The translations under genes and the position numbers were made by a program. Source: Prochlorococcus sp. AG-363-P19 (GTDB lineage Bacteria; Cyanobacteriota; Cyanobacteriia; PCC-6307; Cyanobiaceae). From it: a stretch of 64,000 bases of DNA. Below the pieces are notes generated by a model. That model saw only the letters and a program-made list of their open reading frames with translations, had not been told where the DNA came from and did no database searches. Numbering within the stretch: the first letter of the stretch is position 1; each line of letters starts with the position of its first letter. The stretch spans positions 92,113 through 156,112 of the forward strand of contig QCGG01000005.1 of the NCBI GenBank assembly GCA_003280055.1, written 5' to 3'. This document shows positions 56,705 through 64,000 of the stretch, in pieces.

Positions 56705-58426
56705 ATGTTTTCAAACAATCCCCAAACTATGGACATCACTGCCTTGAAAGCAGTGATATGCGAATTACGGAAGGAGATTCAACCCAGTCGTTTTGAGAAA
56801 GCCCAACAACCCGACCCTCACACACTTCAAATTGGCTTCAGAACATTAAATGAATTAATTTGGCTTGAGCTTAGTTGGAAAGCAGAAGCAGCAAGATTAG
56901 TAAAAATCCCCTCTCCATCAAGAATCGATGGCGCAAGTACCCTTGCAAAACAAGTTCAAAGCTGCCTTGGACAAAAGGCCCTAATAGATATACAGCAAAA
57001 AGATTTTGACCGTGTGGTTGAGTTTCGCTTAGCTCTTCGGCCAGGAGCGCCTATAGAACGCACGCTGGTAATAGAGCTAATGGGTAGACATAGTAACTTT
57101 CTGCTCTTAAATGAAGATCATAAAGTTATCACACTTGGGCGACAAGTAAAGGTAAGCCAATCTCGCATTAGGCCCATTAGTACAGGAGACAAATACATTC
57201 CTCCTCCGCCTCTTAAAGGAATTAAACCTAATAAAAATGAAGAAATAGAATGCTGGAAAAAACGACTTTGCTTGATCCCAACCTCTCTAAGAAAGGCTCT
57301 CCAAGAAAGCTATCAAGGCATCAGTCCAACACTTGCCTTGCAACTAGCTAACGATGACCCAGTAATAGCAAAAAAAGTTCTGGAACTTTCTGTGCTTGAA
57401 ATTACTAATGAACACTGGGAAAAACTCTACAAAAGATGGTGTTCTTGGCTTACAAAAATTGAAAAAGGGGTTTTTAAACTTAGCTTTGATGGGCCCACTG
57501 CATACAAAGTCTGGGACACTGAAGGAATTGAAGACTTTTCACCAAGTGATAGCATATGCCTTTCTCTTGGTAAATATTATCGAGACAATCTAGACCATCA
57601 AGCAATAAATAATTTTTCAAAAAAACTGTTACAAAAACTAGATTTTTCTCTGAAAAATGAACGCATATCTCTCAAAAAACAAAAAGAACTTTTAAGGAAA
57701 ACCTCAGAAAGCTCTTCGCTGAAAGAAGAGGCAGATAAAATTCTCAGCCAACCCTTACCGACACGTGAAAGCATTACGAAAGCGCAGAAATTATATCAAA
57801 AAGCAAAAAAACTGCGCCGTTCAGTGGAGAGCCTAAATAAACGTTGTAAGTATCATCAGGAACGCATTCATTTTCTCGAAAATATTCAGATATATTTAGA
57901 TGAGCTAATTACAAACCAATGGGAGGATTCTCAGACAAAACTTCAAAGACTTGAGGACTTAAATGTTGAATTTCTTACTTTACTAACCAAAGCAAAGCAA
58001 AGTAAGAATTCTAGGAAAAATCAAAACAATCAAAAACAAAAAGCATTGGAGATAAAAAGCCCTAGAGGACTCTTAATACAAATAGGCAGGAACCATCGCC
58101 AAAATCTATTGATTAGCCTTAAAGAGTCAAAGTCTGGAGATCTTTGGTTCCATGCACAAGAATGTCCAGGAAGTCATGTTGTACTCAAATCGTCAGAAGC
58201 CCTTGCTGAAGAATCTGATCTGCAACTAGCATCTGATTTCGCAGCATATTTCAGCAAAGCTAAAGCCAATAAAAAAGTTGCAGTTGTAGTAGCACCAACT
58301 CAAAGCTTGCAAAGAATAGGAGATGCCTCAACGGGAACCGTCCGGCATCGTGAGGGAAGTGTGAGATGGGCAAAACCAGAGCGTGCAGAAAATTACATTT
58401 CCGAAAAAGAACTCTTCAACTCATAA
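56705..58426 (+). CDS. rqcH: Ribosome quality-control factor RqcH (NFACT/FbpA family)
   Basis: In bacteria RqcH binds the stalled 50S-peptidyl-tRNA complex and recruits Ala-tRNA to add C-terminal Ala tails for degradation. The 573-residue protein has the NFACT-N domain at the start (IGFRTLNELIWLELSWKAEA), a long helical coiled-coil part, and the NFACT-R domain near the end (GDLWFHAQECPGSHVVLKSS). An alternative start is ATG 56729. Older annotations call it fibronectin-binding protein. Whether it performs tailing in this organism is inferred from the family. Confidence 0.88.
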   Translation: MFSNNPQTMDITALKAVICELRKEIQPSRFEKAQQPDPHTLQIGFRTLNELIWLELSWKAEAARLVKIPSPSRIDGASTLAKQVQSCLGQKALIDIQQKDFDRVVEFRLALRPGAPIERTLVIELMGRHSNFLLLNEDHKVITLGRQVKVSQSRIRPISTGDKYIPPPPLKGIKPNKNEEIECWKKRLCLIPTSLRKALQESYQGISPTLALQLANDDPVIAKKVLELSVLEITNEHWEKLYKRWCSWLTKIEKGVFKLSFDGPTAYKVWDTEGIEDFSPSDSICLSLGKYYRDNLDHQAINNFSKKLLQKLDFSLKNERISLKKQKELLRKTSESSSLKEEADKILSQPLPTRESITKAQKLYQKAKKLRRSVESLNKRCKYHQERIHFLENIQIYLDELITNQWEDSQTKLQRLEDLNVEFLTLLTKAKQSKNSRKNQNNQKQKALEIKSPRGLLIQIGRNHRQNLLISLKESKSGDLWFHAQECPGSHVVLKSSEALAEESDLQLASDFAAYFSKAKANKKVAVVVAPTQSLQRIGDASTGTVRHREGSVRWAKPERAENYISEKELFNS

Positions 58427-58476
58427 TGCTCTTAGCCCTAGATAAAAACTTTTTTAAAAAGCTCTAGAAATTACCA

Positions 58477-59280
58477 ATGACCGCACGTGCCCAATCACAA
58501 CAAAAGGGACAAGGAAGCATGGAAAAGTTTCCTAATGAAGTGGAAATGCCATTGGTGGACCACCTAGAAGAACTTAGAAGAAGGGTTCTTCTAAGTCTTC
58601 TTTCTGTTGTCATAGCAGCGGCTAGCTGCCTTCTTTTTATAAAGCCATTGGTACGAATTCTTGAAGAGCCTGCACAGTCAATAAAATTCTTACAAGTGGC
58701 ACCTGGGGAGTTCCTTTTTGTATCACTCAAAGTCGCTGGATATGCAGGTTTAACCTTGGCTCTTCCCTTTATCCTTTATCAAGCTCTCTCGTTTGTTCTT
58801 CCTGGCTTATCTATTAAAGAAAGGCGGCTTATAGCACCAGCAGTAGCAGCATCAGCATTATTATTTTTTTTAGGACTAGCTTTCTCTTGGTCGGCACTTG
58901 TGCCTGCAGCACTGAGATTTCTTCTGAACTATGGATCAGATGTTGTTGAACCTATTTGGTCAATTGAGCGGTATCTAGATTTTGTATTAGCGCTAATGCT
59001 GGCAACCGGATTGGCTTTTCAGCTACCTGTTCTTCAATTGCTCCTAGGTGCATTTGGACTGATCAACTGGAAACAAATGCTCTCTTCTTGGCGTTGGGTG
59101 GTTCTCGCATCTGCTCTAGCAGGTGCTGTACTAACACCATCCACTGATCCAATTACAATGCTTCTTCTAACTAGTGCGATAACTGCCCTTTTCTTAACTG
59201 GTGTAGGGCTCGTTGCATTAACAGATCAAGTCAAAGAACAAATTCATTCAAAGACTGATCGGCCACCAACTGCAAACTAA
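58477..59280 (+). CDS. tatC: Sec-independent protein translocase TatC
   Basis: Recognises twin-arginine signals and forms the Tat export channel, which is needed for PetC here. Six membrane helices are predicted, with the conserved MPLVDHLEELRRRV near residues 24-37 and the FVLPGLSIKERRLI segment. Length 267 is normal. Its 3' end overlaps the opposed DUF3067 gene by 50 bases. tatA is not in the window. Confidence 0.95.
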   Translation: MTARAQSQQKGQGSMEKFPNEVEMPLVDHLEELRRRVLLSLLSVVIAAASCLLFIKPLVRILEEPAQSIKFLQVAPGEFLFVSLKVAGYAGLTLALPFILYQALSFVLPGLSIKERRLIAPAVAASALLFFLGLAFSWSALVPAALRFLLNYGSDVVEPIWSIERYLDFVLALMLATGLAFQLPVLQLLLGAFGLINWKQMLSSWRWVVLASALAGAVLTPSTDPITMLLLTSAITALFLTGVGLVALTDQVKEQIHSKTDRPPTAN

Positions 59281-59620
59281 GCGCCCTGCCAACCCTAGGC
59301 TTTTTAGGAGTCTGAGCAAGCCAACTCCTTACTTCTTCTGCCAATCCAAGCCTATTTACTACTTCTAGGACCTCAGCAATATGTAATTCATAGGCGCCTT
59401 CATCTAAAGGGAAAGATTGCTGCTCCAAGTAAGCCCACATCACTTGTAAGTAAAGGCGTTTACTTCTCACAACCAATTGCAAGTCATAACGAACCCCCCA
59501 CCGCTCAACAAAACAATTAATCACCTCATCAACCTTTAGAGGAGAAGAGGGACTTGGAGATCTTGTACCAGTCAATGAGTAATAAGGGTTTCGACGAAAT
59601 AACAAAGCCCATTTTCCCAA
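59231..59620 (-). CDS. DUF3067-family protein
   Basis: A 129-residue soluble protein of the cyanobacterial and plastid DUF3067 family. The pattern YDLQLVVRSKRLYLQVMWAY near residues 45-64, then EVLEVVNRLGLAEEVRSWL, is typical. The plant homologue has been linked to cytochrome b6f maturation, and here the gene sits directly beside petC, which fits such a role, although that is an inference. It overlaps tatC at the 3' end by 50 bases and is divergent from petC. Confidence 0.85.
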   Translation of the reverse strand: MGKWALLFRRNPYYSLTGTRSPSPSSPLKVDEVINCFVERWGVRYDLQLVVRSKRLYLQVMWAYLEQQSFPLDEGAYELHIAEVLEVVNRLGLAEEVRSWLAQTPKKPRVGRALSLQLVADQSLNEFVL

Positions 59621-59680
59621 AGCAATTAGGGCCCTTCACAGTCCATAATGGTGATAATTGTGCTCAGGTTAACGGTCCTT

Positions 59681-60217
59681 ATGACACAAATGACCAGTAG
59701 CGATGTGCCCTCAATGGGTCGAAGGCAGTTTATGAACCTGCTTACATTTGGATCGCTGACTGGGGTCGCCCTCGGTGCCCTATACCCAGTAGTTAATTAC
59801 TTCATTCCTCCAAGTGCGGGGGGAAGCGGTGGAGGAACAAGTGCTAAAGATGAACTAGGCAATGCAGTAACTGCATCTGGATGGCTTGCCAACCACCCTG
59901 CTGGTGATCGAAGTCTGGTTCAAGGTCTTAAAGGTGATCCAACTTACCTAATTGTTGAAGGACCCGAAGCTATTGGGAATTACGGTATAAATGCAATCTG
60001 CACTCACCTTGGATGCGTAGTTCCATGGAACGCAGGTGCCAACAAATTCCAATGCCCATGTCACGGCAGCCAATATGACGCAACTGGAAAAGTTGTCAGG
60101 GGACCGGCGCCTCTCTCCCTTGCATTGGCAAATGTCTCAATCGAGGATGACAACGTCTTTGTAAGTCAATGGACTGAAACAGATTTCCGGACAGGTGATA
60201 AACCCTGGTGGGTCTAA
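59681..60217 (+). CDS. petC: Cytochrome b6f Rieske iron-sulphur protein
   Basis: Transfers electrons from plastoquinol to cytochrome f. The 178 residues, from ATG 59681, begin with a twin-arginine signal (SMGRRQFMN) and membrane anchor near residues 20-42. The 2Fe-2S ligands lie in CTHLGC at 107-112 and CPCHGS at 125-130. petA follows on the same strand 46 bases later. A longer start at 59648 would spoil the signal. Confidence 0.98.
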   Translation: MTQMTSSDVPSMGRRQFMNLLTFGSLTGVALGALYPVVNYFIPPSAGGSGGGTSAKDELGNAVTASGWLANHPAGDRSLVQGLKGDPTYLIVEGPEAIGNYGINAICTHLGCVVPWNAGANKFQCPCHGSQYDATGKVVRGPAPLSLALANVSIEDDNVFVSQWTETDFRTGDKPWWV

Positions 60218-60263
60218 CACTAAATCCCTCCTCAAAGTATTTACCCAGCTTTCTCTTTGTATC

Positions 60264-61199
60264 ATGCGTCGATTTATCTCCCAGTTACTAAGTTCATTCC
60301 TGATCCTTAGTTTATTTGTAACTTTTGCCCCATCTAAAAGCTGGGCATATCCTTTCTGGGCACAACAAAACTACGAAAATCCACGAGAAGCCACAGGAAA
60401 AATAGTTTGTGCAAACTGTCACTTGGCGAAAATGACAACCCAAGCAGAAGTTCCACAATCTGTAAGGGCTGACAGTGTCTTTAAAGCAACCGTCAAAATT
60501 CCATATAAATCAGGGACGACAGAAATAGGTGCTGATGGAAGCAATGTTCCACTACAAGTTGGCGCCGTTGTGATGCTCCCCGAAGGATTCAAACTAGCGC
60601 CTCAGGATCGCTGGACAGATTCAATCAAAGAAGAAACTCAAGGTGTTTATTTCACCCAATACAGTGATGAGCGTGACGACATTATCTTAGTAGGCCCTTT
60701 ACCTGGCGACCAAAACAGAGAGATAGTCTTTCCTATTTTGGCGCCTGATCCCTCCAAAGATAGCAATATTAAATTTGGGAAATATTCAATACATGTGGGA
60801 GGAAACCGTGGAAGAGGGCAGGTTTATCCAACTGGAGAGAAAAGCAACAACACTATTTTTACAGCCACAATAGACGGCACGATTGCATCGATTGAATCAG
60901 GTGAAGGTAATACAACACTGGTTACAATAGAAGGAACGGATGGAGAAAAAACTATTGAAAAAATCCCTGTAGGACCAACACTCATTATCAATGAAGGAGA
61001 AGATATCCATGCAGGCGAGCCTCTTACTAATGACCCTAATGCAGGAGGTTTCGGTCAACTAGATACTGAAGTGGTTTTACAAAATCCTTTGAGAATTTAT
61101 GGTCTGCTAGCTTTCTTTGCCTCTGTTTCACTTGCACAAGTTTTACTAGTGCTCAAGAAAAAACAAGTTGAGAAAGTTCAGGCTTCTGAGGGTATTTGA
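60264..61199 (+). CDS. petA: Cytochrome f
   Basis: Passes electrons from the Rieske protein to plastocyanin or cytochrome c6. From ATG 60264 it has 311 residues: a signal peptide ending AWA near 26-28, mature Tyr29 (the haem axial ligand), the haem-binding CANCH at 49-53 and a single C-terminal membrane anchor near 274-293 ([19 protein letters not shown]). It forms a two-gene unit with petC. An upstream start at 60195 lies within petC. Confidence 0.98.
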   Translation: MRRFISQLLSSFLILSLFVTFAPSKSWAYPFWAQQNYENPREATGKIVCANCHLAKMTTQAEVPQSVRADSVFKATVKIPYKSGTTEIGADGSNVPLQVGAVVMLPEGFKLAPQDRWTDSIKEETQGVYFTQYSDERDDIILVGPLPGDQNREIVFPILAPDPSKDSNIKFGKYSIHVGGNRGRGQVYPTGEKSNNTIFTATIDGTIASIESGEGNTTLVTIEGTDGEKTIEKIPVGPTLIINEGEDIHAGEPLTNDPNAGGFGQLDTEVVLQNPLRIYGLLAFFASVSLAQVLLVLKKKQVEKVQASEGI

Positions 61200-61246
61200 A
61201 AATAACACTTCCACAATTAAGAACAAATAAAAATTCAAAATAGTCA

Positions 61247-62098
61247 GTGATTGCAAACTTCCAATCGCCAGGACCTGAAATTTTACAAATCGGTCCACTT
61301 TCATTACGCTGGTATGGGGTACTAATAGCAATAGCGGTTTTTAATGGCTTACAGATCTCCAGTTATTTAGCTAGAAAGAAAGGCTTGGATTATAAATTAA
61401 TAAATGACCTATTACCTTTTCTCGTTTTTTCAGCAGTCATTGGGGCGCGTGCCTATTACGTAACATTTGAATGGTCAACTTACAAAAATAACTGGTTAGA
61501 TATATTTGCGATTTGGAAAGGTGGGATAGCAATTCATGGAGCATTAATAGGAGGAAGCATAGCCATCTTTCTGTTCTGCAGATTTAATAAGCAAAGCTTT
61601 TGGGAAATTCTCGATGTGATAATTCCATCTGTTGCTCTTGGCCAGGCGATTGGTCGGTGGGGGAATTTTTTCAACAATGAGGCTTTCGGTTTGCCTACCA
61701 ATCTTCCTTGGAAGTTGTTTATTCCTTTACGCTCTAGGCCCTTGGTATTTGCTGATGAAAAATATTTCCATCCAACATTCTTGTATGAATCAATATGGAA
61801 TCTAGCGATTTTCGTTTTATTGTTTTCCCTCATTAGACTTAGCCTCAGCAAATCAATAAAACTTAAAGCTGGTTCAATTAGCTTTATATATCTTCTTACT
61901 TACAGTATCGGGCGAATCTTTATAGAAAGCCTTCGAATAGATCCTTTATGTATTGCCTCAATGCCGCCTTTCTGTGAAGGAGGTATACGAATTGCCCAAT
62001 TAATGAGCCTTGTTCTTGCTACTTTTGGCATCTTCGGGCTTTGGAGACTGTATATACAAAAAAAAGAACTGCCAAACTACAAGTCAAAAAATTACTAA
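61247..62098 (+). CDS. lgt: Prolipoprotein diacylglyceryl transferase
   Basis: Attaches diacylglycerol to the Cys of lipoproteins, such as Psb27. The 283-residue membrane protein has several helices, with the family segments [16 protein letters not shown] and [16 protein letters not shown], the latter carrying the catalytic region. The start is GTG 61247. It follows petA by 47 bases and ends immediately before cobM. Confidence 0.95.
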   Translation: MIANFQSPGPEILQIGPLSLRWYGVLIAIAVFNGLQISSYLARKKGLDYKLINDLLPFLVFSAVIGARAYYVTFEWSTYKNNWLDIFAIWKGGIAIHGALIGGSIAIFLFCRFNKQSFWEILDVIIPSVALGQAIGRWGNFFNNEAFGLPTNLPWKLFIPLRSRPLVFADEKYFHPTFLYESIWNLAIFVLLFSLIRLSLSKSIKLKAGSISFIYLLTYSIGRIFIESLRIDPLCIASMPPFCEGGIRIAQLMSLVLATFGIFGLWRLYIQKKELPNYKSKNY

Positions 62099-62860
62099 GT
62101 GATGCAAATCCCCATATCCATTGTCGGTGCAGGTCCTGGGGCACTAGACCTCTTAACAAGAAGAGCAGAGGATCTCTTAAGAAGGGCAGATGTTCTGATA
62201 TGGACAGATTCTTTAATTAACCCTGAGATCACTGAAATAGTCCCTGCGTATTGCGAAAAGATTCCAACAAGTTCTCTAACTTTGGAAGAAATACTTGCTC
62301 TCTTAATTGAAAAAAATCAAGAAGGGAAAAAGGTGATTCGACTCCATGATGGTGACCCCTGCTTGTACGGAGCAATTTCAGAACAGATTTGTGGACTTTT
62401 AGAAGCAGGAATAGATTTCGAAATAATCCCAGGAGTCAGCGCCTATCAGGCAACTGCAGCAACCCTTAAAAGAGAACTAACTATTCCAGGAGTTGTACAA
62501 ACAATAATCTTAACTAGAGCTTCTGGGAGAACAGGAATACCTAAGAAAGAGTGCTTACAAAGCCTTGCTGCTCATCAAGCTTCTCTGTGTCTTTATCTAA
62601 GCGCAAGGCATGTAGAAGAAAGCCAAAAAATTCTTCTTGAGCACTACCCAGAAGAAACACCAGTGGCTATTAGCTACAGAATCAGCTGGCCTGATGAATG
62701 GTTGACAATTGTTCCCTTAAAAGAGATGGCTTCCACTTCGAGAGAAAAAAAGCTGATTCGTACAACTCTCTATTTAATTAGTCCTGCTCTTAGGGAAACA
62801 CAAAAGCGCTCTAAGCTTTATTCTCCTGAACATCACCATCTATTTAGACCCAACGAGTAG
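62099..62860 (+). CDS. cobM: Precorrin-4 C11-methyltransferase
   Basis: Methylates C11 of the corrin ring in cobalamin synthesis, with S-adenosylmethionine. The 253 residues have the tetrapyrrole methylase pattern: VGAGPGALDLLT near residues 9-20, VIRLHDGDPCLYGAISEQ and the GVSAYQATAATL segment. The start may be GTG 62099 or ATG 62102, directly after the lgt stop. The rest of the corrin pathway is not in this cluster, apart from cobK at 18546. Confidence 0.93.
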   Translation: MMQIPISIVGAGPGALDLLTRRAEDLLRRADVLIWTDSLINPEITEIVPAYCEKIPTSSLTLEEILALLIEKNQEGKKVIRLHDGDPCLYGAISEQICGLLEAGIDFEIIPGVSAYQATAATLKRELTIPGVVQTIILTRASGRTGIPKKECLQSLAAHQASLCLYLSARHVEESQKILLEHYPEETPVAISYRISWPDEWLTIVPLKEMASTSREKKLIRTTLYLISPALRETQKRSKLYSPEHHHLFRPNE

Positions 62861-63008
62861 CAATTCAATTGCCAAAATTCAAACAAGAAGAGCAGATACC
62901 TAGTCCCAGAAACTCGTTAAGTTCAAAGAAATTAAAAAATTATCTAGTTAAAGCAATGACATTTCTCTATTAATAATATAGCTTTAGTGGGGTTTGAAGT
63001 GAACAGGC

Positions 63009-63317
63009 ATGACTATAGATGAAACTCCTCTAGATGCTATGAACAATAATTCGATTCAACCTGACAGCAATTTTTCACTTCGAGAGATTGGTGAACTACT
63101 TAAAAAAGCACGACTTGAGCAAAACATATCTTCTAAAGATTTCGCTGACGATCTCAGAATAGGAGAAGGCCAATTACTTGCCTTAGAGGATGGCAAAGAA
63201 GCTGATCTTCCTGAACCTGTTTTTATAAGGGGAATGATACAAAGAGTCTCAGAGAAATTAGGGCTAAATGGTGAGGAGATGATAGGTAAACTTCAATCCA
63301 AACAAAACAATAAATAG
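63009..63317 (+). CDS. RodZ-like helix-turn-helix protein (short)
   Basis: A 102-residue protein consisting mainly of an HTH domain like that of RodZ (REIGELLKKARLEQNISSKD, then LRIGEGQLLALEDG). Full RodZ (about 300 residues) has a membrane span and a periplasmic domain; those are missing here, so a role in cell shape through MreB is not assured. It lies between cobM and the Ppx-like gene, with about 150 bases before it. Family assignment is moderate. Confidence 0.75.
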   Translation: MTIDETPLDAMNNNSIQPDSNFSLREIGELLKKARLEQNISSKDFADDLRIGEGQLLALEDGKEADLPEPVFIRGMIQRVSEKLGLNGEEMIGKLQSKQNNK

Positions 63318-63398
63318 CAATCACAGCATTCTTCTGTAGAAGGCTTTGAAATTTATCAACACACAAAATAAAGCAAGTTAAATTCTCAACTAAATCTT

Positions 63399-64000
63399 TT
63401 ATTTGCTAAAAACATTAAGATCTAATCCGGTTAACTCCTTGACGGATTTCGCGCAATTTAATAAGCTCCACATTTCCAAGGTTAAATCTAATTCTTCATT
63501 CATTGGATATAGTTCAAAAGCAATACTTGTTGAGTCAACCAAAACTCTAACTGACTCAACAAAATGATCAGGTCGCCTATCAATCGCGCTAGCAAGCCTT
63601 AAAATTAATGCCATTTGACTAACAATTTTCCGATTCTGACTAGAAGTTATTGTTTGCCAAGCCTCATGGCGATTTTTAGGAAGGCTTTTACGGTGATAGC
63701 GTGCTATAGCAGCAACCATTAAATGCTCAGAATGAGAATATCCAAGCAATTCTCCATGTCTAATTAGATACCAAGAATGCTTATGATATGCGGCAATGTT
63801 TATCAATTTACCACAAGAATGAAGCATAGCCGCAGCCCACAACAACTCTCTTCCTGCCTCATTTTTATGATGAAGAGAACCAGCTGTTTGTTTAAAAATA
63901 CTAAGAGCGTAACCAGCTACCCGTTCTGCTCGTTTTAAATCAACAAAGAAGCGCTGAGCTTGATGGAAAACTGTACGTTGACGAATATTACTTTGATAAG
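63399..64000 (-). CDS. ppx: Ppx/GppA-family phosphatase, C-terminal part
   Basis: A partial gene that continues past the right edge. The 200 residues visible contain the HD-type C-terminal domain of exopolyphosphatase/GppA: LWAAAMLHSCGKLINIAAYH, HSWYLIRHGELLGYSHSEH and AAIARYHRKSLPK. The N-terminal ASKHA domain is outside the window, so exopolyphosphatase and pppGpp phosphatase cannot be told apart. It is convergent with the RodZ-like gene. Confidence 0.88.
   Translation of the reverse strand, partial: YQSNIRQRTVFHQAQRFFVDLKRAERVAGYALSIFKQTAGSLHHKNEAGRELLWAAAMLHSCGKLINIAAYHKHSWYLIRHGELLGYSHSEHLMVAAIARYHRKSLPKNRHEAWQTITSSQNRKIVSQMALILRLASAIDRRPDHFVESVRVLVDSTSIAFELYPMNEELDLTLEMWSLLNCAKSVKELTGLDLNVFSK

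Overview
The window looks like a piece of a picocyanobacterial chromosome, most likely Prochlorococcus (a low-light-type strain would fit) or a very close marine relative. The DNA is moderately AT-rich and the genes are small and tightly packed, with short gaps and several overlaps. The gene content is that of an oxygenic phototroph: psb27, psaF-psaJ, petC-petA, a high-light-inducible (Hli) protein, hemC, hemL, cobK, cobM and a ChlP-like reductase. No transposase, integrase, CRISPR array or prophage block was seen. The genus assignment is inferred from protein resemblance and layout, not from a database search.

Layout. 0-4 kb: pyrH-frr-ChlP-like oxidoreductase, with tal opposed. 4-8 kb: an ftsL-like/ftsI division pair and a CPBP membrane protease. 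8-13.3 kb: a two-domain phosphoglycerate-mutase-like protein, a dihydroorotase-like protein that has lost a metal ligand, lepB, an ArsC-like protein, a first pyrophosphatase, and two lineage-type proteins. 13.3-20 kb: proS, psb27, purA, a PfkB sugar kinase, cutA, cobK, an SSB-like protein. 20-30 kb: DUF2854, argB, DUF3153, priA, the principal sigma factor, hemC, a second pyrophosphatase, an M32 carboxypeptidase. 30-34.5 kb: small ORFs, then YjbQ, a pterin dehydratase, a CobW-type GTPase with a His-rich tract, and an iron-type ABC permease. 34.5-40.8 kb: DUF4278, a flippase-like membrane protein, larC, two lineage proteins, xthA, glcD. 40.8-47.5 kb: hemL, an SPFH protein, YajQ, a DprA-like Rossmann protein, a DRTGG P-loop protein, an SDR and map. 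47.5-54 kb: rplS, tRNA-Trp, tRNA-Asp, gltX, a Na+/H+ antiporter, DUF1643, wecB and an Hli gene. 54-64 kb: tsaD, psaF-psaJ, gmk, rqcH, tatC, DUF3067, petC-petA, lgt, cobM, a short RodZ-like HTH protein and the C-terminal part of a Ppx/GppA phosphatase running off the right edge.

Most of the window is core housekeeping and photosynthesis. The genes link into electron transport (petCA, psaFJ, psb27, Hli), tetrapyrrole and cobalamin supply (hemL, hemC, cobK, cobM), translation and its quality control (proS, gltX, frr, rplS, map, rqcH, tsaD), nucleotide metabolism (pyrH, purA, gmk) and envelope or protein export (ftsI, lepB, lgt, tatC).

I found no clear new multi-gene system. The points most worth a second look are: a pyrophosphatase whose usual general-base Asp is Ala while a second, intact one lies 15 kb away; a 48-bp perfect palindrome between psaJ and gmk; an in-frame 18-bp repeat ending in a 28-bp palindrome inside the CobW-type gene; and several unannotated-looking small ORFs, notably a 46-residue ORF overlapping the start of the SDR gene and an 87-residue ORF sharing a GTGA overlap with priA.
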